NCBI GenBank assembly: GCA_022559845.1
Contig: CM040117.1
Span: 77,351,731-77,415,730, forward strand
Length of the DNA: 64,000 bases
Source of the DNA: Amorphophallus konjac
Taxonomy: Eukaryota; Streptophyta; Magnoliopsida; Alismatales; Araceae
Reading direction: 5' to 3'
Shown here: positions 1 to 10,790 of the stretch, one piece after another
How positions within the stretch are numbered: the first letter of the stretch is position 1
How the letters are laid out: each line of letters starts with the position of its first letter
Notes under the pieces: model-generated
The model's input: the letters and a program-made list of their open reading frames with translations, nothing else
Told to the model about the DNA's origin: nothing
Databases searched by the model: none
Made by a program: the position numbers and the translations under genes

Positions 1-844
1 CAAGCAGGCCAATACAATGTAAATAAAGTAAAGCACTTAAAGAACTATCTTTTTCTACAGGGACATCTAATTGAGATAATTAATTAAATTTAAATTTAAA
101 TTTAATTATCCAATAATCAAATTTAAATTCAAATTTTAAACATGTCAATAATTTAAATTTAAATTCAAACTAATTATCCAATAATTTTGTTTGAAAGTAA
201 ATTTAAAATAATGCAATTATCCTCAATTAGCTATTTTCTAAAATTCAAAATTTGAATTTATCAATTATCTAATAATTAAAAATTCAATTAATTAAAATTT
301 TCACATTTAACTTCAATAAAATTTAAAATTTGAATTTTCTAATTATCTAATAATTAAAAACTTAAATATTAAAATTTATTTAAGTAACTTCAATTATTAC
401 CATTTTATCTCAAGGTAAATAGTGATTATCTCACCTCGGTAAATTTAAATCGATTAAATAAAATTTAATATTTGACATTTACTTTTGAGATAACACTATT
501 TAACTTACTCGATAAAATTCTATTTAATTTACTGTGCATTTTGATATATATATCCTATATATATATATATGCACATAATAAATTAAATAAGGTTAAAAAC
601 GTAAATTTGCCGGGCGCCGCCCACCACGCGTGCGCCGCCCACGCAGCTCACGCGGCGGGCGCAGTGCGCCCAAAACGGGCCAGCAAAAAGAATTTTTTTA
701 AAAAAATTTTGTAGCTAGGATGCCCGGCATCCAGGAAGAGTAGAGATGCCCAGCATCCCATTCTTCTAATAATAATTGAAGATTTTAATGTCCCTGAAAT
801 ATGATTCTAAACGGTGATAAAAACACCGACCAGAGCGCGAACCT
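1..844 (-). other. Internal leader of element E, AT-rich then GC-rich
   Basis: Positions 60-480 are very AT-rich, built from AATTTAAATTTAAA strings and four degenerate copies of AATTATC(C/T)AATAATT at about 105, 172, 263 and 341. A sharply GC-rich patch follows at 609-680. Then come two related short motifs, GGATGCCCGGCATCC (719-733, a near palindrome) and GATGCCCAGCATCC (about 746-759). No coding sequence is credible. On the element's own strand this is the region just after the primer binding site. Confidence 0.6.
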
Positions 845-857
845 GGCTCTGATACCA
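845..857 (-). promoter_or_regulatory. Primer binding site, tRNA-iMet type
   Basis: The plus strand reads GGCTCTGATACCA, the reverse complement of TGGTATCAGAGCC, the usual plant tRNA-iMet primer site. It lies one base from the LTR edge at 859. Confidence 0.8.
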
Positions 858-858
858 C

Positions 859-2458
859 TGTAAGGTTTCGCACAGCACCTACGGGCGACGTAGCGGATAA
901 AAAAAAATTCATTTGCCCGATCCCGATGTTATGGAAAGCTTAATCTGTGTTCTAATCGGTGTTTCTAATACTCTAATTACGGGTTACATGTTTCACCTTG
1001 CGCGGAACGATGCTGTCCGCGATGCCCGATGCAGAATATCGAGCCGCACAGATGTACGACCTCTAGAGCAGATCCACACGGACCCTTGCGCAGTGACGGT
1101 ACCTCCCCGGCACAACTTTTCCCGACTCTATCACCTTCTGGAGAGAGAGAGAGAGAGAGCAAGGGGGAGAAAGGGGGGAGGCTAAACCTTCTCTCTTAAG
1201 CTTATGTGCTTGCTTAAGCTTAAGAGGTTGGAAGAATTCGAATGAACTCACGTAGGTTGGCTATATATAGAGATTTGGACCTTTTCTAAAGACATCCAAA
1301 GGACCAAAACTGTATATATGTCCTATCTCATATTATACATATGTATTAAGCTCCATTTACACTCCTTTCCAAAAGGAATTAAATAGAAATAATACATACA
1401 CTTGTATAATAATAATCCGTCACCCAAGATTCCATTGTGTGTGATCCTCTAGGCCCATAGTCACTCTAGTTTAAGGCCCATTAACTTCTAATTCCCAATT
1501 AGAAGTAAATTAAACATATTCTTCACTTCTACAAGAGCCGAATAATAGTTTGATTTATTCTGAACCTTCGATCACGTTGGGTCAAGCAAATCCGCATGAT
1601 CCTAGAGGACGCCGGGTTAAAACCCGCCTGTCTGGTACCTGTAAGTCCACAGTTACCGCATCGATATAATCCCTCGCTCCTTCTATTAGTCTGGTACGAT
1701 CGAGGGTACGGTTTCTGTCAAACCCCATGATCGTGCCATTTGACTATGACCTCCTTAAAGTGTATGACGTCTGTTCTAAACGAACTCACACGACCCTGGC
1801 CAGGGATTTAACGGAGCGTCAATGTCATGACCCATTAACTGTCTGATATAAACCCGACAGTGAGCGATCCCTTCTTGACCATTGACGATCTTCACAGGTA
1901 TCCTGGAGTGGTTAACGACTCGGCAACTCATGACTTATGGTTAAAGTCACTTAGCCAAGTAATTAAAACATTCCAATCCTCGTGTAAGATCCGATCAATG
2001 TCTCAGGTCAAAGGACCAACGATGCTACTGAGACCGTTGGATCTTCAGTTGACATTAGGTATAATCAACCATCTGAAGATCCAATAGCGGATCAGTTCAG
2101 TATACATCCTCCAAGGACATACACCTACACATATGTGTTGGTGTCCCGCACCAATGACCATGAGACTGGTCACTGACACATCATGTGTACTGGTTTAATA
2201 GGTAATCAAAGTCCCCGAGTGATTACCCTCCAACCAGGAACAGTTTAAGGTATGTGTACATGTAAAGTCAATCTCATGTTCGAGATCCCATCTCGAGCTG
2301 AATTTACAACCACATATCCTAGGGATAACGTAAAGTAACACAATCGCATATTTACGCTCAAACACCACTTTATTAATAATGAACAAGATCGTACAACTAT
2401 TGGGCCTACCCGACCCGAAATTGGCCTGTAGCACACCAACACTAATAGTAACTGTACA
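859..2458 (-). mobile_element. 5' LTR of element E
   Basis: Plus-strand ends are TGTAAGG... and ...CTGTACA, so the termini are the expected TG/CA with a four-base inverted repeat. Length 1600 bp. It contains a GA microsatellite (about 1141-1158) and no coding sequence. The left edge is fixed by the primer site; the right edge rests on the terminal repeat and on the abrupt start of an open frame at 2459. Confidence 0.7.
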
Positions 2459-2695
2459 GGTCACCCGCCTCCAGAATCCGGGCCACCTCCGCGGCCCCTG
2501 CTCCAGTTGTCCTCTCACCAATAGGACCTTCCGCCACGACCGGATGGCCCCGGTCCAACTGCTCTACACCAGCCCCGGTGATCACAAGTGCATCTAGAGG
2601 ATGCATCGGTCGATCAATCCACTGTACCCAGTGATCCTCCTCCCGAGCCATCCGCCTCGGGACCCGCCCATCTCTGCGGAAGCGTGCCATAGTTG
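2459..2695 (-). pseudogene. Fragment of an unrecognised minus-strand ORF cut by element E
   Basis: A minus-strand frame begins at an ATG at 2695 and stays open for about 79 codons until the LTR of element E breaks it. The protein fragment is rich in Arg, Glu and Gly (it starts MARFRRDGRVPRRMAREEDH). I do not recognise the family. Its place next to an LTR-like block resembles the antisense ORF that sits beside the LTR in Tat elements (compare Tat2 at 54957), but that is inference. It has lost its C-terminus. Confidence 0.35.
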
Positions 2696-4188
2696 CAAGA
2701 CAAGGCACCCAGGAAAATAGTCAGCATATCAGAAAATCCACATATGCAACACATCAAAACAAAGACAAATGAAGCGTCAAAATACAACTACAACAACTCA
2801 GAAAGAGGATCTCACGGGCCGTACGCCCTCGTCCCCGCCTCCGACGCACGCCCCGTCGGGGGCATTTGTTGTACCCAGACTATTTCCCAGCCAAAATACC
2901 CAGAAATAAGGGCTCGGGTATTTCCCCAAACACCTTCAAGACACGGGCTACCCAGCCCTTTCTACAACCATGTAGGTCCCCACAGGGGTCCCAACCAACT
3001 TTCCATGACACACGGTGACACAAGCAATTGTCCGGGGTCAACCCCGGCCACTCTCAAACGGGCCTTGCCCGTACCCGACATGGCCACCCGGGCCATCCCG
3101 GGGACACTCCAACTACAGGCCATGCCACGTGGCACCTAGTGAAAAGGCCAAGGGCCTACTCCGAGACACTTCATTCAACCCTCCAAGGTTAAAGGGAGAC
3201 CCGAGCAAGTCAACCACATGGTTTGGAGGCCCGTAGTACGCGTGTACGGCTCATACACGTGTGTTCGGCATTCTGCCGAACACCTTGTGGGGGCACACGT
3301 TTCAAACCTTCTACACCAACCCACGGGCCACTCCATGGCTATAGCTCACTAATTGGGTCTTACAATGACCCCCCAGCAAGTCGGGGCCACCCCCGACCCT
3401 CAGACACATGGCAACGAGCCACTGAACTTAGCTCTCGGGCCAACCCGAGGCTACCCTGCCAACCCGCCAGACATCACAGCACGTAGCACGAGGCAAGGCC
3501 CATGGGCTCAAGATGCCTCCTCCCAGCCCCTATGGAGTTCTACCCTTGGCCCTAGGCCAAATCCAAGGCCCGTCGGCCACCTATGCAGCTCATTCGGGGT
3601 CCTGGGGTGTATCGGGTATTTGCCCGATCACCTTGCGAGCGGCTACTACAACTCAAAGAACAACGGCCCCACGGGCCCATGCCAGCCTCCCGAAGGTCAA
3701 AGTCCATCAAAGGACATCCCCAGGCAACATGAGAAGACCCCCGGGTGGTCATCCCATGGGGTTACGGCTAGCCCGGGGCCAGTTCGCCCCGGGGCATGGC
3801 CGCGCGCCCCAGGGAGGGTGAACTCCCGAGGGGCCGCGCCCTCCCCCCAGCCCGATGGTCCCAAGACCCCGCTCAGCCCCGGTTCATCCAATTACGGTCC
3901 TACGATGCGATTCGTGTGTCGTACCAGTCTGAGAAGGTGACATGCAGACGTGGAAGCGCAAAGCGACAGCACGACGGGCTCGTCCTCAAGTCAACGCGCA
4001 CAAGTCTCCACAAGCCGCCACGTATCCTTCACCCACTTGTCCTTTTATTCCTTAGCCAAATTAAAGAAGAAAAAGGCAAAAAAAATGGGATTTTATAGCG
4101 TGGGGACCAGCCCCCCCTCTCTCTCCTTGCGAACCCGCCTAAACCCCCAAGCAATTCAAAAAAAAATTACTTAAAAAAAAAGTCAGCC
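2696..4188. other. GC-rich palindrome-rich sequence, probable LTR U3
   Basis: No convincing gene. Open frames here are low-complexity Pro/Gly/Arg reading of GC-rich DNA. The stretch has several short perfect inverted repeats: CCGGGGT/ACCCCGG near 3031-3047 and GTGTTCGGCA/TGCCGAACAC at 3261-3283. It is followed by hairpins and a TATA box, so it is best read as the upstream part of a plus-strand LTR. Exact edges are not resolved. Confidence 0.4.
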
Positions 4189-4351
4189 CACCTAAACCCT
4201 TGGGGGTTTAGGTGGACCAGCCAGGGCCCCCTGGCTGGTCCGTGTAAACCTCATTTCCCCCTCTCTCTCTCAGTCCCGTGTAACCCAGTGACACTATTCA
4301 CTTGGGTTTACGCGGACCAGCTCACCTCCCTTAGCTGGTCCGCGTAAACCC
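4189..4351 (+). repeat. Cluster of perfect inverted repeats upstream of a TATA box
   Basis: Three perfect hairpins lie in 163 bp. Arms CACCTAAACCC (4189-4199) and GGGTTTAGGTG (4204-4214) have a 4-nt spacer. Arms GGACCAGCCAGGG (4214-4226) and CCCTGGCTGGTCC (4229-4241) have a 2-nt spacer. Arms GGGTTTACGCGGACCAGCT (4304-4322) and AGCTGGTCCGCGTAAACCC (4333-4351) have a 10-nt spacer. The same unit, GCTGGTCC(G)YGTAAACC, recurs in alternating orientation. It ends 22 bp before the TATA box. Confidence 0.8.
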
Positions 4352-4373
4352 TTTGTGACCCTCCAGCTTCCCC

Positions 4374-4380
4374 TATAAAT
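4374..4380 (+). promoter_or_regulatory. TATA box of a probable plus-strand LTR
   Basis: TATAAAT in the context CCCCTATAAATACCCC, directly downstream of the hairpin cluster. The downstream sequence looks like an untranslated leader. Confidence 0.6.
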
Positions 4381-5406
4381 ACCCCTTAGGAACTCAAGGG
4401 GTGGGGCATCGAATACAAGGCATCCAGAGAGATACACAAGATCGTCCGGCACTCGGCAAGCACAAGACTTCGAGCGCGGCTCCGAGCAGCGAGCTAAGGA
4501 GAATTGTGTGTGGGTGACTTGTTCGGCGGTCTACTACGCCGGGGGTATGTCGTTCGCACTCCCCTCACGCTGTATGTAGCCGTCACACACGAGTCAACAC
4601 CCACCATATGTAAGACGTCGTGATACGAGCGGAAGTCCCCTCATGCCGGGATTTCCCTTCGCACGCCCGTCGGTCGCAACCACATGCATGCCATGATGTC
4701 ATGCTTACCCGCAGTTACGAGGCCATGTCCAACCGCTCAATCCGAGTCGCGACCGACCCTCGCCCCGACATCGGATCGATGTATCTCCTCAGTTATCTAG
4801 TCATAGGCCCCCGTTCGGCACCACGGCTATGGCCCACGCCACGGGAGGAGCTCTCTATAAACGCAGATGTGTTCATTCATCACGCATCGTCCCGGGGACC
4901 GACCCACATGTCAGAATTGTCCCGTGGCATGCGCCAGTTGTACTTTGGCCATTACGACTGTCCTGTAAAGAAATATACGTCTCAGCACAACACCGCCGAT
5001 TAGACGAGTGCTCCCGCACCTACGTCTCGGCCTTCAGCCTTCTATCTACGCCACTCGGCATCCGTGCCTAAAACCCTAACCCCTAGTAAACACCCCTCGG
5101 TCCAACATGCACCCCTAGCTACTGAATGCCCCCCAGCCCTCCTTGCACGGCTTCAGACACATATACAGACTTTTCTTCAGCATGGAACGAAGGTATTCAG
5201 ATTCAATCCGATGTAAATAAACACCGGTTGCTTGCGGCCGGTGGGGAAAGACGTCTTGTACACGATTCCCGCAATTGCCTACGCACTCGCACCCATGGAA
5301 CCCCTTCTCTCCACGTGTCGCCCGATCGCCCGAGCCCATGTGTCGCGCCCTGGTGGTGCTTCTCCGGTCAAACCTTGGTTCCATAAGTGATTGTCGAGAA
5401 ATCGAC
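4381..5406 (+). mobile_element. Probable R-U5 part of a plus-strand LTR, degenerate
   Basis: GC-rich, without a credible gene; open frames are short and without known motifs. It ends at a sequence resembling a Tat-type primer site (TGGCACGCCCGC, 5407-5418). This would make 4100-5406, or a longer interval reaching back towards 2700, an LTR. No partner LTR is visible in the window. Confidence 0.35.
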
Positions 5407-5418
5407 TGGCACGCCCGC
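5407..5418 (+). promoter_or_regulatory. Possible Tat-type primer binding site
   Basis: TGGCACGCCCGC resembles the start of primer sites in some Tat elements, but the next bases diverge from what I remember of that site. Weak call. Confidence 0.25.
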
Positions 5419-5756
5419 ACCCTGTCTGGTTAGCTCTTATCCTGACATTTCCGTGCCATTCGACCCTTTCTGACTTTCCGTGAAAGGAGAGTGCCCGATA
5501 CCGCCGTGAGAGGCATGCAACCGTAAGGAGGATACCCGAGATATATCAAACTCCCGTATTTTCCTTCCCCACTGTATCCCTTCCTTCAACCCGATTAATC
5601 GGCATAAAAACCCGCGCAACAGTGTCGCAAGACGACGTAGAAGATACGGCCAAAGCATCAGTATAATGCCTCGACCATCAAAGGGTGGATTTGCTGACTT
5701 AGAACCATCCACAAAGCATGTTGAAAAAGGATCTTTTTTTTTCACATTACCAACCT
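5419..5756. other. Unassigned sequence between the plus-strand LTR remnant and Tat1
   Basis: No gene recognised. A 102-codon minus-strand frame here has no known motif. The left boundary of Tat1 must lie in or near this stretch, but no Tat1 3' LTR can be seen. Confidence 0.4.
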
Positions 5757-5758
5757 CA

Positions 5759-5879
5759 CAGCCCTTTCGGATTTTTGCCGAGGCTGGCCCCCTTTAGCTT
5801 TTTTTGATGCGCCCTCACGGGTTTTCACATCGAGGGGTTGCCCATTTTTACCTGAGGTGCCCTTTCAAGTTTTCACCTC
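5759..5879 (-). repeat. Tandem hairpins in the Tat1 3' UTR
   Basis: Downstream of the integrase stop, related 26-28-nt hairpins lie at 5854-5879 (stem GAGGTG/CACCTC), 5806-5831 (stem GATGTG/CGCATC, one G-U pair) and more loosely 5759-5786 (stem CAGCC/GGCTG). On the element strand the loops share AAAA-N(2-4)-GAAAGGG or AAAACCCGTGAGGG. Stems differ while loops are kept. Confidence 0.6.
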
Positions 5880-5978
5880 GACCGGGTCTATGGCCTTTTT
5901 GCCCTTAGCCAACCATTGAAGGGTGACTAAGTCCGCCGGGGTATCAATATTTTTAACCCCAATTTTTTTTTTGAACAT

Positions 5979-7240
5979 TCACCGAGGAGAGGTAATGTCA
6001 TGTGAAGACTGCCGTAGAAACTCTTGCGGTGGCGCATGGTAGAGCTTCATGTGCTTGCCATTGAGAGGAGGGAAGGGATTATCCCCCTTGTGGTCGACGA
6101 CTGTATAGGCCCCTCCTTCATAGACCTTCTGAATGACATAAGGTCCTCGCCAATTGGGCTGGAGTTTGCCGCTGGATCTTCCGACAAGGACCTCCCTTTC
6201 CTTAATCATGACGAGGTCGCCTTTCTTGAACGCCCTTTGCTTGACCAGCTTATCATAGGCATGTGTCATGCGGGCTTGATACACTTGTAAGTGCTTGTAA
6301 GCTTTGAGTCTTTCACCTTCAAGGTTGGAGAGCTCCTCAAGCCTCCTTTCTATTTCAGACTGGTCTTGGCCTGGCAATCCGGCGTGCACAGCCATGCGAT
6401 AGGACGCCAGCTCGATCTCCACTGGGACCACCGCTTCAGCTCCATAGACCAAGGAGAATGGGGAACAACCCGTAGGGATTTTATAAATAGTCCGATAGGT
6501 CTATAGGGCTTCGTGGACCTTCTCATCCCAATCCCGTTTGCAGCCACCTACTATCTTGGACAGTAGCTCACAAAGGGTCTTGTTGAAGGCTTCGGCTAAC
6601 CCGTTGGCTTGGGAATTGTAGATTGATGACATCCTCCAGTCAATATGGAATTTGGCTGCCAAAGCATAAATAGTCATGTTCTTGAATGGCGTCCCATTCT
6701 CGGATATAATCCTGCTAGGGGTGCCGAATCTATATATGATGTAGTGCCTCACAAAGCGGGTAACTATCTCTCCTGTAACTTCCCGTAGTGGGATGGCTTC
6801 TGTCCATCTGGAGAAGTAATCAATGGTAGCCAGTATGAACTTGTGCCCTTGAGATGATGGCGGGAATGGTCCCACAATGTCCATGCCCCACTCCGCAAAT
6901 GGCCATGTAGGGGCTGTTGGATGGAGCGGATTGGGCGACCTCCAAGGCACTGGCCCGAATGCTTGGCATTGGTAACATGTACGAGCATATTGGTTGCAAT
7001 CTTCGTACATGGTGGGCCAATAGAGCCCTTTAGCTTGATGCTATTCTTCATCTTGGCTCCTGCTTGGTGGGCCCCGTACAGCTCGGAATGGACCTCATGC
7101 ATGACGATTTTTGCTTCCTTGGATGAAAGGCACTGTAGGAGGAGTGATCGATCCTTTCCATGGATGAGCCAGAAAAGCAGGCCGTCAATCAGCTGATAGG
7201 ATGTCGCTCTGCGTAGTAGTTGCACCCTCTGAGCGTGATC
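5979..7240 (-). pseudogene. Tat1 integrase (broken)
   Basis: Integrase inserts element cDNA into the genome. The order on the minus strand is an HHCC zinc-binding region (about 7130-6960; C-x2-C in CYQC), the catalytic core with GMDIVGP (first Asp) and GLAEAFNK (Glu), and a C-terminal domain with SPFSLVYGAEAVVPVE and a QPNWRGPY-type barrel. The second catalytic Asp, normally in SDNGTPF, reads Glu (ISENGTPF). A frameshift near 7035 and an in-frame TAG before TYRT (about 6500) break the frame. The reading frame ends at 5979. It follows the second RNase H in the usual Tat order. Confidence 0.85.
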
Positions 7241-7282
7241 AGGAGGAAGCCGGTCGTTCTTTATCTTTATAATTGGCTCACG

Positions 7283-7825
7283 CTAATCTTCTTCTTCGGG
7301 AGCATTCTCCTCTTGAATGTTGTCAACCTCGTAGACAGTGAGGCCAGATTTTTCATCGAGCACACTTGGCATGAGCCTTCGATGTCTGACAGTGATATTC
7401 AATTCTCCCTCAGGCGGGAGTTTTAAGGCCGCTGTCAACTTTGTAAGAGCATCAGCCTGGGAGTTGCTGCCTCTGGGGACATGGCCTATTTCAAATAGGT
7501 AGAACTTTTCTCTGAGCCTCATGACGGCTGCATGGTAGGGAATAAGCTCCTTCTTCCGGACGTCATAGATGCCCAGTACTTGTCGAATGACGAGCTGAGA
7601 ATCCCCGTACACTTTGATGCACCTGATGTCCATCTCTAGTGCCAATTGAAGCTCAATAATTAATGCTTCATACTTTGCCTCATTATTAGTCAATGACTTC
7701 ATGAGAGCGTAAGAGTTGTGGAGGATGCCGCCTTGTGGAGATACAAAGACTACCCCCGCGCCCGAGACATAGTCTGTAAGGCCGCCGGCCCTTTTGATTG
7801 TCCGAGAGGCACCATCAAAATACAA
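7283..7825 (-). pseudogene. Tat1 archaeal-type RNase H (aRH)
   Basis: An RNase H of the archaeal/plant type, which degrades the RNA strand of the cDNA hybrid. Visible catalytic residues: Asp in YFDGAS, Glu in NNEAKYEA, Asp in GDSQLV and Asp in NSQADALT, so the site appears complete. This second RNase H after the retroviral-type one is a hallmark of Tat elements. The segment is open for 180 codons, but stop codons precede it (a TAG just before YFDGA) and separate it from the integrase, so it survives only as part of a broken polyprotein. Confidence 0.85.
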
Positions 7826-8086
7826 CTACCAGTGTGGGAGGTCGAGGGTGAGGACACCCGGCTCCATCAGTGGTGGGACTCTTTCAGAATGCTCCCCAGT
7901 TTCTTGAGAAGGCACTAACACCTCTTAGTCGGGCAGCTCGAAGTTGAGCAGTGAATCTTTTGGCACAGGGTGTGCTGCTAAGAACTCCGCCATTCCTTGT
8001 CCCTTGATCGCCTTGCGTGGGATGAAGGTGATGTCGAACTCTATGCGGATAAGCACCCACTTGCCGAGCATGCCGGAAAGGATAGG

Positions 8087-9775
8087 TTAACTAAGCAAAA
8101 ATTTGAGCGGATCACATTTTGAGATGAGTTCCATCCGATGAGCTAGCAGGTAGTGCCTTAGCTTCTTGACGGTAAACACCAGAGCCAGGCACACCTTTTC
8201 CATGGGCACGTACCAATGCTCAGGTCCGATCAACTTCCGGCTGAGGTAATACAGCGGCTGCTCCTTGCCCTCTTCATTGATTTGGTCTAGAAGCGCCCCT
8301 AAAGAGGTCCCCATGGCAGCAATGTAGAGAATAAGGGGCTCCCCTCTGACATGTGCCCCTAGGACTAGAGGAGTCAGTAGATACTCCTTGATTTACTCTA
8401 AGGCCTTCTGACAGTCTTCGTCCCATATGAAGGGTGCTCCTTTCTTCATCAATTTGCCGAAAGATAGGCATTTTCCAGAAAGGTTGGAGATGAATCACCT
8501 AATATAGGCCAGTCTTCCTTGAAGGGATCTGAGCTCTGTCAAATTCTTAGGCGCAGGTAGTTCTCTTATAGCCTTGATTTTGTCGGGGTCGATTTCTATG
8601 CCCCGATATATGACGATGAAGTCGAGGAACTTCCCGCTGGAGACGCCGAAGGCATACTTCATCGGATTCATCTTGAGTTGATACTGTCGAAGCCTTTCGA
8701 AGACTCGACGCAGGTTGACCAAGTGATCTTCTCACCTTTTTGTCTTGACAACCAAGTCATCGACGTAGCATTCGATGAGGTCATGTAGTATCTCGTCGAA
8801 GATCTTGGTCATTGCCCTTTGATAAGTTGCACCGGCATTCTTGAGGACAAATGACATCCTTTTATAACTGAAGATCCCCTTAGGAGACCGGAAAGCCGTG
8901 TGGTCTTTATCTTTGACGGCCATGTGGATTTGATTATAGCCTGACGATCCGTCCATGAAGGACAAGGCTTCGTGACCAGTGGTCATATCAACCATTGTCT
9001 CAGTAATTGGGACAGGGAAGTCGTCCTTCAGGCATGCTTTGTTCAAATTTCTGAAGTCGATGCAGACTCGGACTTGGCCATTCTTCTTCTTGACGGGGAC
9101 GATGTTGGCGAGCCACACAGGGTACATGCAAGGCTCTTTGAAGTCCACGCCCAACATTTTGTCAACCTCAGCATTGACCTTCAGCTCCAGCTCGTGGCAC
9201 ATACGCCTTTGAGCTTGCTTGACTGGCTTAATTGTTGAAAGTATTGCTAGCTCGTGTTCATCTACAGAAGGATCGAGCCCAGGCACTTCTTTGTACTTCC
9301 AGGCGAAACAATCCCTGAACTCTTCTAAAAGTTGCCGATACGACTGCCTTTCTTCCTCGTTGAGGAGAGCACTTATGAAGGTGGGACGATGGTCATCTTT
9401 GCTTCCGAGATTGATGTCGATCAACTCGTCCACAGTTGCTTGACCACCGTCTTCAAGCTCCGGTGGAGCTGGTTGGAGGTCGACGAAGTCTCCCTCACCA
9501 TCAATGTTTGCTTCACCGACTTTAAATTCTTCGAAGCTCTCTTGCTCCTAGCTTGAAGTCGAATGACTTACTTCATCTTGCCGATGGTTAGCAGGCCGAG
9601 CTGCTCTTCCCTCTGAAGGTTGGTCATTGTTGACTTCCGATGAAGGAGATGGTGTCATTGATGACTCACCGGACTCCCTTATAGAGTCGCCGATCTCGGT
9701 CTCAACTTCTGCTTGCCTATTAGGGAGAGGCAGTAGCCCTATGGCATTGACTACATAATAGACCTCGAAGTCCAT
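8087..9775 (-). pseudogene. Tat1 reverse transcriptase and first RNase H (broken)
   Basis: Reverse transcriptase motifs run in order on the minus strand: VRVCIDFRNLNKA, FMDGSSGYNQI, FSYKRMSFVLKNAGATYQRAM and the active site YVDDLVVKT (about 8760). The connection domain and Ty3 RNase H follow (LYYLSRKLIGPEHWY, LRHYLLAH, 8087-8314). All pieces from 9775 to 7283 lie in one reading frame, so decay here is by point stops rather than indels: stops sit after KTKR, AYIR, QKALE and FLLS. Several fit C-to-T change of Arg or Gln codons. The protein is dead but the family assignment is firm. Confidence 0.9.
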
Positions 9776-10362
9776 CTCCTGGTCATACCCGAGTCCCCGC
9801 GTGTCTCTGCGGGAGTAGGGAGGTTGTCCACGGACCTGTGGAGGGTTCCATAACTAACAAAAGTACGCCGCTCGCGCAGGGTCCAGAGTTTGCGGGATGT
9901 GCTGCTTTCTGCACATCTCCTTGATGTATTTGGGCATATCATCCATCTCCTGGACTGGCTCTGGCGCCACATTGGCGGGAGTATCCCAGCCAAAGTCATC
10001 TTCAGGAGGGCCCGATGGGACTAAGTCACCTTTGTAAAAGATGATCGGCTTGTCCCTTTTTTTTGCCCGTATTGCTCCTTCTTTTCCGCTGATAGGAGAT
10101 TGTGAAGGTCTTCAGCTGCTCCACTTCATACTCTTCTCGTTGGGATGAGTTGAAGGCACTTGGGTGGTAAGGAGATGCTTCGGTCAATGACCTGGCTGAT
10201 GAGGTTGGCCTCAAAATCAACACTTCACCTCTCCGGTTGAGTCGGCTTGGAGGTGGCATAGAGGCTTAGCCTATGCAGCTTTACCATATCTTGATTGATA
10301 GTAAACAAGTGCCCTTCCTCAACTTCATGGTCTACTTTTTGCTTCCCTTTATCTTTTATAGG
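9776..10362 (-). pseudogene. Tat1 linker between protease and reverse transcriptase
   Basis: Open pieces at 9999-9751 and 10259-10026 are in different frames and have Ser/Glu/Pro-rich, poorly conserved sequence, as expected for the spacer between protease and RT in Tat polyproteins. No motif is recognisable. At least one frameshift separates it from the protease frame. Confidence 0.5.
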
Positions 10363-10785
10363 CTAGGGGATTGCTAAAGTGGGCTTTCCAAAATATAGTG
10401 AAGCATCGGCCAGATGGCACTCATTGGGGTGGAACGGGGTCTGATCTGCAAAGACCGTATGTTGCGCCCCTTCCCTGGCATATTTAATGCACTGGTGTAA
10501 AGTTGAAGGAACGACCCAATTCTCATGGAGCCAGGGTCTTTCAAGTAGCACCTTGTAGGATGTGTCGGCGTTGATGATATAAAATGTCACTTGGGTGACA
10601 AAATCGCCCAAAGCAAGCTTGACTTCAACCCAACCAAGCGCCTCTTCGGACTTCTGATTGAATCCTGAAATTTGGACCGCGCTCACCTTTTGTAAATAAG
10701 GTTCCAAGTATAAAGACTTGAAAGTCTTCAAAGGCATGATGTTGACGACTGCTCCGGCGTCAACTACGATGTGATTCACGTCATG
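10363..10785 (-). pseudogene. Tat1 aspartic protease (C-terminal part)
   Basis: The retroviral-type aspartic protease processes the polyprotein. The active-site loop reads VVDAGAVVNIMP near 10765-10730, that is D-A-G where most relatives have D-T-G or D-S-G. A later YKVLLERPWLHE (about 10565) matches the usual ILGRPWLH-like flap end of Tat proteases. The gag-only element at 10791-17276 is inserted just upstream of the active site; the frame continues at 17277 and rejoins after removal of the insert and one copy of CCCAT. It ends at a stop at 10363. Confidence 0.8.
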
Positions 10786-10790
10786 CCCAT

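Larger units (their letters stand above)
1..2458 (-). mobile_element. LTR retrotransposon, 5' end only (element E), continues beyond left edge
   Basis: On the minus strand a 1.6-kb LTR (2458 down to 859) is followed by a primer binding site complementary to initiator Met tRNA (857-845) and then by internal sequence running off the window. The LTR has matching TGTA...TACA ends. The second LTR, coding region and target duplication are not in the window, so the superfamily cannot be named. It interrupts an open minus-strand frame at 2459. Confidence 0.75.

Noticed and set aside
1063..1251. Short minus-strand frame with LSLSLS run in element E LTR
   Set aside because: GA microsatellite translated; no other support.
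2693..4174. Several plus-strand frames of 70-195 codons
   Set aside because: Pro/Gly/Thr/Arg-rich, mutually overlapping, in palindrome-rich GC DNA with no known motif.
4130..4215. Telomere-like CCTAAACCC/GGGTTTAGG strings (also AAACCCTAACCCC near 5071)
   Set aside because: Single copies that form the arms of hairpins, not a tandem (TTTAGGG)n array.
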